A stretch of DNA of 43,031 bases from the NCBI GenBank assembly GCA_032718475.1, contig JAUCBJ010003487.1:1-43031 (forward strand). The letters are read 5' to 3'. The translations under genes were made by a program, and so were the position numbers. This DNA comes from Nemertoderma westbladi. Lineage: Eukaryota; Xenacoelomorpha; Nemertodermatida; Nemertodermatidae. Of this stretch, positions 20,220 through 31,800 are shown one piece after another (within the stretch, counting starts at the first letter, position 1; each line of letters opens with the position of its first letter). Below the pieces are notes generated by a model, which worked only from the letters and a program-made list of their open reading frames with translations, was not told where the DNA came from and did no database searches.

Positions 20220-21987
20220 TGTAAAAGCTTTTGCGGGATATAACTGGCCCTTTTCTCCGCAATGTACTGTGTAAGGTGTTTTTAGAGGACATAACTAGCG
20301 ATTTATCCGCTGTGTCTGCATGTGTGCTTTAGCGGACATAAAAATCCAGTTTTCCCACAATGCGCTCAAATACTCTAAACTACCTAACTCAAATGACGCA
20401 ATCTACCAACCGATTTGCTGTACGCCTATAGTCTCTTTGTTCTGTTCGATCAACCAATCAGAACAATGATCCACCAATCAGAGCGATTTCGCCTTGTGTT
20501 GAATATGGGCTGCAAAAACCCGAATAGTTCGGCATTTAGACATTCGTGGAACCTACAGAATCTGGAACTCGGCCAATGAGAGCTGTTTCTCTTTGTGTTG
20601 AAAGATACCTACAACAGCCCAGAGGGATCAGTTGTGTTGGTTTTTTCCGAGCCTAGAAGACCGGCTTTGGAATCTCTGTGTTTTCAGGCTTTAGCCCAAC
20701 ATTAGTAGGCTTAATTATAGAACGTATATCTGTTATCTTACTTACTTAACAAATCAATCATAACATAACATATCATAACCATTCATACCTTAACATTTGT
20801 ACTGCTATTTACTGTCGGTTATTCATTATATCAGTTGATGGAATATTATTATATTGGATAATATCGATAAATTAATCATAAAACCCTCAATCTTCTTGAT
20901 ATACTGAAGGTAAGAGAGACCGGTTACATATAACGATTGCGACTTACATTAACATGTCGTACGTATATTAGAACAACTAGCATTATTGATGCTATAAGTT
21001 GACAGCACACGATTACTGGACTACATAAACATAAAACATTGTCAGCTCCAGCGCCAATAAAAAAAAAAAGAAAAATACAATTCTCAGATGCACAATGCAT
21101 AAAGAAATAACAACATATATTATACATCATAGATTTGAGTAGTTACAATTTTATTGATATAGGTTAAGTTACATATTCGATTATAGCAATAACAATGTAT
21201 TTCTAAGTTTGGTAGCCTTACTAATAAAGATAGATAGATTTTTTACTTCAGATCTGGACTGGGATGATAATAATTTGCGGTACTTAAAAACGGATGGAAA
21301 TAATTGATAATACATTTTAATAAATTCTATTCTTAGTTCTCTGTATGCGGGACAAATCAGTAAAAAATGAAGTTCATCCTCAATTTTTTGAGTTACAGAT
21401 TCGACACAATCTCTCGGAAGGCTCCTGTCGCTCCCACCGGCCTACCTCCACTTGCAACCTGCTTCATTAAAGTGGTTTTGAAGTGAATCTAATGCTATTT
21501 CATAGGCACTACATGTATCGGTCGTTGTTCTCTTTATATGTGACTAAATTAGTGAAGGTCGGCAGATCGGTGTGCAGCATTGTGCAGTAGTGTGTATGAT
21601 TGTGACTGATAACAAAGCATCTCCTAAAGCATGCGCTATATACGTGAATCCATAGCCATCCCGTTGTGTCTAGTTTAAGTCATAACTCTGTTTACATATT
21701 TAGAGCGCCACGTCCTAAAGGAACTGTTAATATTTCCCGAAAGTGAATAATATTTGTCAGAGATTATATATTACGATCAGTCGAATAATACAGTAGGCCT
21801 ACACCGCAATAAGGTTAGGCTTCCGAATCCAGTCTCCCGGGTATATCCAGCGGGTGAATGATCGCGCATAGACTGGCTTCGGCTAATGTAGTGTATCAAA
21901 TACTCGTCATAGGCTAAAGTCGATTTATTATCTAGAAGACATCCAAATTTGGCAGGTTAAACTGCTAAAGGTCTGAAAGCGCGAACA
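20220..21987 (+). repeat. 3' LTR of A1, interrupted by a 518-bp LINE fragment
   Basis: Begins TGTAAAAGC at 20220, ends GCGCGAACA at 21987. Total 1768 bp; minus the 518-bp insert it is 1250 bp, exactly the length of the 5' LTR. GAGTA at 21988-21992 is the right-hand target duplication. Confidence 0.93.
20953..21470 (-). mobile_element. 5'-truncated LINE fragment inserted in the A1 3' LTR
   Basis: The uninterrupted LTR at 9577-9586 shows the empty site. Here CATTAA is present on both sides (20947-20952 and 21465-21470), a short target duplication. The minus strand of about 21190-21430 encodes a LINE reverse-transcriptase C-terminus: a Cys motif followed by EDELHFLLICPAYRELR, the usual form of the CR1/L2-like C-terminal zinc knuckle region. 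The remainder is 3' UTR; no clear poly(A) or short-repeat tail is seen at its 20953 end. It inserted after A1 and is therefore very young. Confidence 0.85.
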
Positions 21988-21992
21988 GAGTA

Positions 21993-22461
21993 TTACACAC
22001 TTCCACTGATCAATTTAATTACCTTGTTAAATAAATCCATTTCCTTGAAATCAATTCTCTGTGGAGGTCATGGGTTCGATCTCCACATGGGGGCCAATGG
22101 ACTTTCCGATTCATCCTCTGCGCTTTTAGAGTGACTAGCCAGGGCATATATCTTCCTTGCATAATTAAACGGTCGCTAAATGAGTAGTGATTCCTCCCGG
22201 AAGTATAGATAGTTCTTGGGGGACCGCACTGGACATAAGTCGTTAGAGTTTGTGCTTCAATAAGTACAGCAAATGTCAGTTAAAGCACGATGGGCGTAAG
22301 TCGATTAATATTTTTATGCAGCGGACCCTGATAAATACTACAGTACAACAATAAAACTTTGCACAGCTAACAATTATATTAACCATAATAAATATAGATA
22401 CTTGTAATTGAATTAAAACGATAAACTACTAGGATCGGCATGCTGCATTGCAGCTGCATTT
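21993..22461. other. Flank of A1 with a possible tRNA-derived SINE piece
   Basis: At 22061-22086 the sequence GTGGAG...GGGTTCGAT...CTCCAC forms a 6-bp stem around a B-box-like word (GGTTCGATCTCC), as in a tRNA T-arm. No A-box is evident upstream, so a SINE remnant is the likely reading. The rest has no gene. Confidence 0.35.
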
Positions 22462-22840
22462 TTAAGAATGCTGTCCCGGCTTATCGACAAAATTGCACCG
22501 CCACAACTCCCTATCACCCATGACATTTGCTAGATCATCCACATCTTCAAGGCCAGTGTCCTTTAAGATGCGTCTCAAGAAAGTCATGGGCTGTCCACCA
22601 TGCTTATTCACTCCATGAGGCTGCCAAAGTACAAGATTATGCACTGGCTGGTCCTCACGGCGAAAGCAATGTCCTGCAAAGCGGAGGCGCTTTTGTTCTA
22701 GTGTCAAGCTTGGGGGAACCAATGAGACACCTCCAATGTTATATAGTGTCTGGTTGGAGATGTGTGCATTGTACTTGACACAATGAACACGGCGTAGCAT
22801 TCTTGTGAATGTGCCATCCAGAGATTTGGTGTCCTCAGCA
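22462..22840 (-). pseudogene. C-terminal remnant of a non-LTR reverse transcriptase ORF
   Basis: The minus-strand frame (open 22462-23055) contains in its last ~125 residues a typical LINE C-terminal block: SLDGTFTRMLRRV, then the helix KRLRFAGHCFRRED, then VLWQP and a GGQPMTF motif, ending with DRELWR. This block follows the thumb domain of many animal endonuclease-reverse transcriptases. The upstream part of the frame (22850-23055) is hydrophobic and unlike RT, so the fragment is 5'-truncated and the ATG at 23055 is not meaningful. No catalytic RT motif is present. The exact LINE clade cannot be assigned. Confidence 0.75.
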
Positions 22841-24341
22841 GTTAGATAAAAACGATAAAATGTTCTAAAAAGACACACATATACTGTACCTAAAAAATGG
22901 AGATACCTTTCATAGTAGTGCCTCTCAAACTCTCTTTCAGTAAAAGTAATACAAATAGATACCGGTACCGTAAAATACACTAACTTGGTACACAAAACAA
23001 AAACAATGCAAGCTATATGAATCATATGCGAAAAAAATAGAAGCAAATTTCGCAAATTTTGTTTTAGAACAAAGTTTTATATCAAAATTAATAGAAAATC
23101 CAAGCTGATCAACAAGTTGACCTGCGTTCTGAAATAATATTACATCATTTATATTACTTTAGAGTACCTACTGTACTGTACCTCTATTTGTTCATGGGGG
23201 ACCAGAGATGACTGGTATATTGAACTCTGGTGAATGGTCAGCTCAAGTGAAACGAAAGCATTCCCAACTGTAGTTATACAATGCACAATGCACAGCACAC
23301 AGCAGTAGAGGGGCATTAGCAGTAGGCCTACAGTAAGCATATACCCAATTGGGGTGTCGTTTCAGCGTATTTTAACATATTAACTTAATTTCGCGAATAT
23401 TTAATTTCGATATTCACCATTTAAGGTACCTTTTAAAGGAAAGTAGGAAATTAAAGTTATAATGGCAGGGTTTTCTAACCAAAACACTAAACTAAATTTA
23501 GGAACACAGTTTAGTAAAAATTTTACTTCTAGGGTCTAATTTTTCAATATTAATTTAACATTAACCTTTTAACATTGAACTTGAGCAAGTTTGAAACAAG
23601 TTCGATTTGATCTGGAGTCAAACGTTCGAGAGGTATTTGCCCGTAACTTTCAAAAATATTGGAAATTTTTCTCTAGTATGCCCATACAAAATTTGGTTGA
23701 AAATGTTTAAAATCTTCAAAAGTTATTTACGAATGAATACGTTACAGACAGACAGACAGACAGACATTAAATTTTGCCCTATTTACTAATTATAATTATG
23801 CACTAAGAGGCTCGCCCTGACTGCGTAACTCGCCCCATATCTGGTTTGGCGGGCTGGCGTTAATGTAACTTCAGCACAGTTTGCCTTGCCTGACGGCTTA
23901 GGGATATTTTTCAATATAAAATAATACCAATATGATGTGCTCCTACAGTACCAACGTTTACAACCCCCCCCCAGCCCTCTTAGTTAAGTGCTGTGCTTGC
24001 TAACTGCGACATGGGGCCTTTAGCTATTGTTTTGGCTGACCATGGGAGGCCCGTGGGCCCAGATCGTTAATAAGGGAAGGGGGCCCGGGAATTTCCCCGA
24101 ACAGATGTATGGTGGCCACAACGCTACTGCTTATATTCATGTTAAAGTGAGTGTTATTTAATAATTTCCGGGTTAGATTATTCTGCAAAATGCCTCTTAT
24201 GGTACCGGTACAGTAAGCACAGATAACATCTGAAACGGTGATTTGGAGATACCTTGAAATTTGAAGGTACCTGCATGGCTACCTTGAAATTTATCGCGAA
24301 CCTTGACTTAAACTCAAGTCAAGATTTATTATCAAGGGTTA
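22841..24341. other. Gene-free stretch with a (GACA)n microsatellite
   Basis: No gene recognised. A perfect ACAG/GACA run occupies 23744-23766, following a sequence (23620-23740) that looks like the 3' end of a degenerate retroelement. A C-run lies near 23967 and a GGGCCC word near 24080. Confidence 0.5.
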
Positions 24342-24420
24342 GCGCCTTAGAAATCCTGTACTTGGAAAGGCGCTATATAAATAAATATTAGTAATATATA
24401 TAATATATAATAATTAAATA
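24342..24420 (+). repeat. Retroelement 3' end hairpin with AT-rich tail
   Basis: GCGCCTT (24342-24348) pairs with AAGGCGC (24367-24373), then CTATATAAATAAATATTA and a TA-rich tail. The form '...AAGGCGCTATATAAATAAA' is a familiar 3' terminus of animal SINE/LINE families (from memory). Nothing upstream identifies the family. Confidence 0.45.
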
Positions 24421-24487
24421 TTATTATTAATTAATTAAACAGGACTAAGGATGATCCAACTCTATAGCAAATGGAGCATGAATTCGA

Positions 24488-24560
24488 TCCCAGCCAGCGG
24501 GGATCGAACCCGCGTCTCCCGATAAACGTTCAGGTATGCTAACCACTACACCACGGAGGC
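24488..24560 (-). repeat. tRNA-derived SINE head
   Basis: On the minus strand from 24560: an A-box (GTGGTGTAGTGGTTAGCAT), a 5-bp anticodon-like stem CCTGA/TCGGG with a 7-base loop, and a T-arm GCGGG-TTCGATC-CCCGC with a B-box. The acceptor arms (GCCTCCG versus TGGCTGG) do not pair, and the base before the anticodon is C instead of the near-invariant T, so it is not a functional tRNA. Sequence to about 24440 on the minus strand is probably the SINE body. Confidence 0.7.
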
Positions 24561-24725
24561 AAATATTTAAATATTATTATTATTATTTAATTTTTTTATT
24601 CCAAAATTGTAACATATTACTCAACGCCGTTAGTATTAACAGCGAGTTGTTATTTAGCACTTTACAACTTTAGAGGACATTACAGCATTGTATTGGCCTG
24701 TACATTTAGTATTGTATTTGGTGTT

Positions 24726-24812
24726 ATTGTTTACGTGGTAACCATGACGGCGTTAAGTAATGTCCCCCTAGTGGACATTACTTAACGCCGTCATGGTTAC
24801 CACGTAAACAAT
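24726..24812. repeat. Perfect palindrome, 40-bp arms around a 7-base centre
   Basis: Left arm 24726-24765 and right arm 24773-24812 are exact reverse complements over 40 bp, with CCCTAGT in the middle. Flanks beyond the arms do not pair. The word CAACGCCGTTA just upstream (about 24623) resembles part of the arm (ACGGCGTTAAG), so the arm may be a terminal repeat of a small element. Confidence 0.9.
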
Positions 24813-25082
24813 AGGTGGAAATTTGCCTGACAGCCAGATAGGCCTACTGCATTACCTACCGGTAGGCGGGGTATAGCTATTAATAACCAGTAGGGCCTAG
24901 CTATATTATTATAACATGGCTCCAAACGCCACGATAAATATAAGCTAACTTATTTATAACATAATTTATGTCATTTTTACATTTATTTATACAGCAACTA
25001 ATATAATTTGTGCAGTTTCTATCACTTATAATGTATATGTACAATCATTTCGTAATGTTAAAATTTTGGAATAAAACTACAT

Positions 25083-25217
25083 ACATACTTGTTGCAAAGT
25101 ACTTTACAGTGTTCTGATCCTCGTGGCTTTATTTTCACTCACTCACTAACGTTCGTTCGTGTAACAAAGCCACTCGGATCATCACACTGTAAAGTGCTAC
25201 TTTACACACAAGTATGT
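25083..25217. repeat. Imperfect inverted repeat (~50-bp arms), MITE-like
   Basis: ACATACTTGT...GTACTTTACAGTG...GATCCTCGTGGCTTT (25083-25130) pairs imperfectly with AAAGCCACTCGGATC...CACTGTAAAGTGC...ACAAGTATGT (25167-25217). The ~35-bp centre is CACTCACTCACTAACGTTCG. No target duplication was identified. Confidence 0.7.
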
Positions 25218-25400
25218 AAATAGTTATTACAGGCTTGAAATTTAAAGTTTACCTAGAGGAAATTCTCAAGTCTACATTAAGGTTGACCTTGAAATATTTC
25301 AAATAGGAATACTAGTAAAATAGATTCAAGGTTAGTATCAAGGTCAATCTCAAGATTTTTTAAGTTACTCGGCCAGGGAGTATACAATATGTATACGGTG

Positions 25401-26354
25401 TTCTAGAACTCAACATTGTTGCCACAGTAACAATGATTGATGTTTAAAAAGTGTAGTGCTATAAGGAACTCTAGACAACTTAGCTAAGTTGTGTGCACAA
25501 GATATTAAGTTGTGCGCACAACTTAGGAAATAAATATATTTTCCCAAATGTCCCTTTAGGAGCTCCGTATAAAACACATACACAAAAGGATCAAAATTTT
25601 GGTACCCAGGCTATAAGGTACTGGTGTTTTATAGGTACGGTACACCCCCCCCCCCTCAAAATTGCTAATATAATATAGCAAATTTTGGCCAACATTTTTT
25701 GCAAATGTTCTAGAACATGTCATATACCGGTATTTAATAATTTATATAATAAAATATTCTAGAACAAATATTCTTTGTTCTACAACCAATTTTTCAAAAC
25801 TTTCTAATAATATTTTTTATTAGCTATATCATGTACATTATGTTATCAAGGTAATTATATTTTCTTCTAGATCATTTTAATTTCTATAGCGAAGATTTAT
25901 GATTACACGATGTAAAAATGTCTGATTTGAGTTTAGAGGAATTGTGTAAGAAATTAATAATTCTTATACAGTATAAGTCTTCTTTGTAATTTATTTCTGA
26001 ATATATAACCTCAATACAATGAAATCCTTTTCTTAAAATTAGCTATTGGAAAAAACTACCGGTAGCTACACCCCACCCACCCACTCATCTTGCCAGCAAC
26101 GATTAAAATTAGATGAAACAATTTCTTCAAAAATAACAAAATATGTTATATATTTAAAAATAAAATGTTCTTGAGCTTGAATTTATTTTGTTCTATAACT
26201 TTTCTTTCCAGTTCTGAATAGCGAAGATGTTCTAGAACATTATTCAAAAATAAAAATACCCATTAATTTTTTATTATTTTTTAAAATTGTTCTAGAACAA
26301 AAAAATATTTGTTTTAGAACATATATTATTTTTTTAAATTAGCATGTTCTGGAA
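25401..26354. repeat. Cluster of TTCTAGAA / TTCTGGAA palindromes
   Basis: The 8-mer TTCTAGAA occurs at 25401, 25708, 25757, 26230 and 26290, and TTCTGGAA at 26347, mostly within TGTTCTAGAACA. GTTTTAGAAC (26311) and TTCTTTGTTCTAC (25771) look like variants. The surrounding DNA is AT-rich and gene-free. TTCnnGAA is the core of heat-shock elements, but the sites are far apart and not near a gene. Confidence 0.75.
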
Positions 26355-27134
26355 CATGTTCATAAAAAGAAATAGCACAAACTAGCCAGTAAAAAAAAGT
26401 TTGAGGGGGGGTTGGTGTACCTATGTGACACCCTTGGGTGTGTTATCGCCGTGTTATGTTCCTATAGCCGGTGGTGCGACGAAACTAATGGCGTTGAGAG
26501 TGTAGTCAAAGAATATTCATTCAAATGATGTTTTTCTGTACAAAATTTTGTGGAAATCAAAATTACAAAATATGTTAATTCGGCCGCTTTCCAATGCACC
26601 AATTTTCCCCGATATTTCACCATTTGTTATACATTTGCTACAATTTGTTATACATATAGATTACCAGCCAGTTTCGTAGGGTACCTTCTCCAACGATTTT
26701 ACGTGAACTTTATTCGTCTACAAGGAAGTCAGATGAGTAGCCTAGCTGTTTGTTACAAAGACAGTGGTCTGGAAAACTAAATTTAAACTGAATGTACATT
26801 ATTATAAGCTGCCAGTTACTTACAAACATATCATAGTACTTCAGTTAGAGTTTCTTTCCTAATTCTAGAATACTATATGTTAGTGCTAGCAGCAACAGTA
26901 ATATTTATTGAACATTATTGTATAATTATCGATCCGCGTCATTATTACTCAAGCAAGAAAAATAAATATACTGTAGCTCAGGTTGGCCATACTTAAAAAT
27001 CTTTTGCCAACAAACCTAAAGAAATCGAGGGTATTTTAGAAATTAGAAAAACGATGTTGGTTCTATGCTGCTTCTATTGAATTTCACCTTATTATTGTCC
27101 TTTTTATTTTTATTTATACTCCAGAGTCCACTAA
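26355..27134. other. Gene-free stretch
   Basis: AT-rich; no protein with recognisable features, no RNA gene seen. One more TTCTAGAA at 26863. Confidence 0.5.
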
Positions 27135-27600
27135 GGGCTAACTTCTGCAAACAGTAATACGTCAGCCATCAACCGTGACACGTCAACATTGGTGTTTATG
27201 GGCTAACTTCCGCACACAGAAACACGCAACCATCAACAATAACACGTCAACCATCAACAGTAACACATCAAACATCAACCGTGACACGTCAACACTGGTG
27301 TATACGGGCTAACTTCCCCCAACAGTAACACGTCAGCCATCAACCGTGACACGTCAACATTGGTGTTTATGGGCTAACTTCCGCACACAGAAACACGCAA
27401 CCATCCACAATAACACGTCAACCATCAACAGTAACACATCAACCGTGACACGTCAACACTTGTGTATACGGGCTAACTTCCCCCAACAGTAACACATAAA
27501 ACATCAACCGTGACACGTCAACACTGGTGTATACGGGCTAACTTCCACTAACAGTAACACGTCAAACATCGACCGTTACACGTCAACTTTGCGGTGAACC
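27135..27600. repeat. Minisatellite with higher-order structure (65/106/65/99/65/66 bp)
   Basis: Six units begin GGGCTAACTTCC at 27135, 27200, 27306, 27371, 27470 and 27535. Short units are about 65 bp. Long units (27200-27305, 27371-27469) contain extra copies of an inner ~17-bp module with AACCATCAACAGTAACAC. A short-plus-long dimer is thus the higher-order repeat (27135-27305 and 27306-27469). Confidence 0.88.
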
Positions 27601-27788
27601 GGTTACCTTTACCATACCTACAGTCGTGTAAATCTAATCAACAGACGCTGTCGCAAAGGGTTCGCTAAATCAAGTAATAATATCATTTTTTAGAAACTTT
27701 TTAGAAACTTTTAATTAATAATAAATCACTATTCGTTTTATCAAACCTAATTCCATTAACAATAATTAATAAATGTGCCTTATTGGTG

Positions 27789-28823
27789 TATGAATGAATT
27801 GAATGAATTGAATTTTAATGTCATGGGCTCATGCCCCCAGCAGCTAGCGGCTTACCAGACACCAGATTATAATAATGCACAGCACTATAACACAAAAATA
27901 TATTTAAAAAGAGAGATGAATAACTATAATTATAGACAAAACTGAATATAGCTGAAATATATGATAGAGAAAATATTCGAATTTACAAATCAGTAATCAA
28001 TTACAAATGATTGTACAATATATTTTTCCGTTCATCAAACAATGAAGATAAATATTTAACCGCACCAACTTGATTATCGCACATGAAATATTTAAGTTTT
28101 TGTTGATTATTTAATTTACGTATATCTAGTGGTATAGAAGAGCGGTCTAAAGCACTACAGTCACTCAGAAAGTGGACCTCATCCTCGATCTCGCCAGATC
28201 GGCACACAGTGCAAATGCGGTCTTCTAATGACCTGCCCTGGAACCGACCCACCTCGATCGCTAGAGGAAGAACTCCACACCGGAATTGAGCCATTAGACT
28301 GCGCTGGCTACGTGTAACACACTTATTAACAACATATTGCTCTGCACCGAAAATACTTTTAAATTTAATATAGGTACGTAGTTTAGGTTTCGATTTTAAT
28401 TCAGAACTCCACTTATCTTCAAAATATTTATCGCATGATTTGCTAAAATTATTTAAATTAACCTTAAGTTTCCTATGGTAAGAGTCTGTAAAATTAAGCA
28501 CCTTGAAAATACTTAGCATTTCATTGCACCACCCTGAGGTGTCACCATGATCAACATTAAAAATCTGTTTAGGCAGACGGTCATCTGTCATTTCCACCAA
28601 TCGGTTCCAGCGCCTAGCCAAGCTAAGATAACGTCTGTGTTGAGGATAAATCCAGCCCATTTCACCTTCAACTGCCAAGTTTGGTGTGAACTTATGGACA
28701 CCTAAGAATGATCGCATCACCTTTCGGTGTACAGTATCAATATCTGGTGCAGCTAGATACCCCCAAACACCAGACGCATAATCCAGGATGGGACAAACGC
28801 ATGAATTATATAATCCTAGTTTA
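27789..28823 (-). mobile_element. 3' part of a CR1/L2-like LINE joined to element A2
   Basis: Minus strand: RT thumb/C-terminal coding (28823-28001), then a ~200-bp 3' UTR with the hairpin GGGGGCATGAGCCC, ending in a tandem tail of TTCATTCAA-type units (27791-27812). Such short-repeat tails are usual for CR1/L2 LINEs. Coding motifs: PILDYASGVWG at the start of the fragment and a terminal CX2C...HX4C knuckle (CTVCRSGEIEDEVHFLSDC). The sequence left of the tail is not the continuation of the BEL element, so the join is not a simple insertion with both flanks kept. Confidence 0.85.
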
Positions 28824-31800
28824 TCCTGTGGAGTGGACAACTCACCTATATAATAGTCGGCAGCTACAGTAGAATTCCAAACCTGCATGATCCCTGACAT
28901 GTTTAGCTTGGTTCGGAACTTGGGTTGTCCAGCAAAGATGACTTCGGCTAGTTCTTTATCGATGAATGTTCCTGTGCTACCGGAGTCCAGGAGGGCGTTC
29001 ACTATATAGCTCTTCTGAGGTCCGTGGACCCGTAACTGGACTACAGGAAATTCTCGGATTCCTATATTGGAAGTTGGCGTTTTCCAAGATGGTTGTTGAT
29101 CAGAAGTAGTTAAGGTAAGGTCGCTGTCTGTGTCTTTTTCATGCACGAGTGCTCGATACACTGCGGTGGTGTTTATTAGGTAACAGGATTCGTTTTGGTC
29201 GGAGAACTCGTCCGTATAGAATCCTTCCATCTCAGATTGATCAGTGTCGTTCACATCACTGAATTGGACATGTAGTTCGGACTCACTTACCTGACTCGGG
29301 CTGTTTCGTTCGAATTCCGTGTGCAACAAGATATGATGTTTGGCGCCGCACTTTGCACACCTTGCGTCGGAGTAACAGGTTCGCCGTTGGTGTCCTTGTC
29401 TGAGGCAATTATAACACAACCGCTTATCCCACATGACTTCACGTCTATCCTTTAGTGATTTCCTCAGGAATTTATCACACGCATTTAAACGGTGGGGCCC
29501 GTCGCACAGCACACATTTCGGCTTGATGTTACTTACTTTAACCTGTGCTATGTGGTGCACACTTGTTCTTTCCTCGGGCTTTCTCACCTGAATTCTTTTA
29601 GGAGACGTAGGAGGGGTTTTTTGTACCGGTTCCCTTCTGTCATTGGGTCGAGACTTGGATTTACTTACCTGATCTTTAGGCATTTTATTGACATAATAAG
29701 ACCTGTCAGTGTCTTTCCCGCTGTCCTCTCCTTGAGAGGTTTGGCTTTCACCGTCGTCGGTATAACATACTGGTGTTACCCTTCTCCTAGAAACGGGTTT
29801 CTCACTTACCTTACTTTCCGCTGTCTTCTCTCTGGACTGCTTTATGAGCTGTAATTTCACCTCGCTATCCAAGAATGACATGAGATCAGCCATGGTAGGG
29901 TCTCGTTGTTGTTGTTCCATCATGTATAACACTTTCTTGTCCCAGCGTGTACCTACTCTACCCTTCGGTAAAGTAGAAGCCACTGCTCTAATAACCATAG
30001 CACTCTGATACTCATGAGACTTACCTAGCCAATCTAATTGTCTGCAGATCTCCTGAATTTCATCGGAAAACTCTATAATCCCGCTGCTAATAAACTTTCG
30101 GGGCGCTACCAACTTTGCATACAAATACCCAGCTATGTTATTCCTATTACCATACCTGATGTTTAGTGTATCCCAAACTTGTCTTAATCCGTCTGGATGT
30201 CCAATAAACCTTAACGCCATTAACTTGGGAGGTCCTTCCAAGCACTCGATGAGGAATCTAAGTTTCTCTCCATTAGATAGTACAGAGTTCTGTATGTTAT
30301 CTTTGTAATATTCATTAAAAGGTAACCATTTCATCTCATCTCCATTGAACTTGACGATCTCTCCCACCTTTACCGCTTGCCGGGCTTCGGTTCTAGCCAT
30401 TTGACGCGTAAAACTTTCTTGGGCCATCGTGTTATTTAATATCGAGTTATCGGTATATAAATTTCTCGGATTATGATCAGGTCTATAGGGAATGTCATTA
30501 TCAACAGGTCTATAATTACCCTTAATAGGGTTCACTATAGGAGTTTCTACTTCGCTAGCAGTATATATGCGTGTAGGCTCCACACCTTGCGCATGAGATA
30601 CTTCAGACCTAACAGGTTGACACATTGTTACCGAGGGTGGTGGTATACCCCTTTGTGTATTTACTAATTTATCGCGTTCTAGCGCGATACTTTGCTGCAC
30701 TTCTTGCAACTCTAGCCTACTTTCCCTTACTGTGCCCTTGAATTGCTGAACAGTCTCCTGCATCTGCCCGAGCAGGAGATCCATCCCCCGCCGTCTCTCG
30801 TCCACCCATTCGACCGCCGAAGCGGGAGTCGCCAACGTTGTAGCGGGCGGACGAGGGACAACGGGCGACAAATCATGAATATTTCGCTCGGGGTCCAGGA
30901 CCTGAACTGTCTCCTGGGCAGTTCTACTGGGCACAGGTAGCTTAGTGCTATGCAGAGGGAATTTAGAGGTAACTTCAGGGAGCACAGGTGTGTCTATCAC
31001 CGAAGGGGTGATTTCAAGAACAGGCCTAATTATTTCAGGCTCATCTACTATAGTAGGGAGTCTTTCTATTTTAATTATTTGGTCTGTGGGCTCTGTACTA
31101 CCTAAGTTGGTGTTATTTAGTTGCCTTCTAACAGCTGGAGGCAAATCAGGCAATTTCTGACGGTGGAATGTTCTTTTACGTCTGCTTAGACGAGATCTAT
31201 TTCCTTTGCCTTCAGTATCGGTGGTATCGCCTTCCTCAGATGATGTATATCCCTGTCTTTTGGGAGTAGATCGATTCATCATCTGCATATTACTAGCTGT
31301 TAACTGTTTATTTATGCAGTCTTGATTCTCCTGAATGTTTTCCAATTCTAATTGGGTGGTTTCTTCGGACGCTCTCCGTTCTGCTTCTGCCACTGCCTCG
31401 GCCGCCTTTCTTTCAGCTTCGCCGCTTTGCTTCTGCCGCTGCTCTGCCGCCTTGCCTCTGCCGCTGCCTCTCGCCTTTGCCTCTGCCGCTGCCTCTGCCG
31501 CTGCCGCTTTTCTTTCTGCTTCTGCCGCTGCCACTGCTGCTGCCACTGCCGCTGTCTTTCTGTCTTCTATACGTTTTTTCTTTACTTGCTCCTCCTGGAC
31601 TCGTGTGATGCGGAGTTGTTCATCAAATTTAGCCTGGTTCGCAGCCCTCATTTCCACATCGATGGCATCCAACACAAGCTTGGTTCCTTCACTATTAGGG
31701 CTAAGTCCCTCTAACCTTCTCCTCAACTCGTCATCACCTAAAAAACGTTGATAGTCTGACAGATAGATGTCAATGGCATCCCTCTTATGCGGTTTCTCTG

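Larger units (their letters stand above)
8850..21987 (+). mobile_element. BEL/Pao LTR retrotransposon A1, complete but lacking reverse transcriptase
   Basis: Bounded by two LTRs beginning TGTAAAAGCTTTTGC and ending GCGCGAACA, with 5-bp duplications outside. Order: 5' LTR, 2.2-kb leader, gag, a second ORF with the rest of the DUF1759 region, zinc knuckles and protease, a remnant of RNase H/integrase, noncoding DNA with a decayed ORF, short purine tract, 3' LTR. The LTRs differ at about five positions in 1250 bp once the LINE insert is removed, so the insertion is recent. RT catalytic motifs are absent, so A1 cannot have copied itself without a helper. The protease and split DUF1759-knuckle gag identify BEL/Pao rather than Gypsy or Copia. 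Confidence 0.93.

Noticed and set aside
22850-23055. N-terminal half of the 197-codon minus-strand frame as part of the LINE protein
   Set aside because: Composition is unlike reverse transcriptase; the homologous part starts only at about 22840.
24488-24560. A functional tRNA gene
   Set aside because: Acceptor arms do not pair and the conserved T before the anticodon is C; a SINE head is more likely.
28818-28826. Simple LINE insertion into A2 with target duplication
   Set aside because: Sequence beyond the LINE tail (left of 27789) is not BEL and no duplication is seen.
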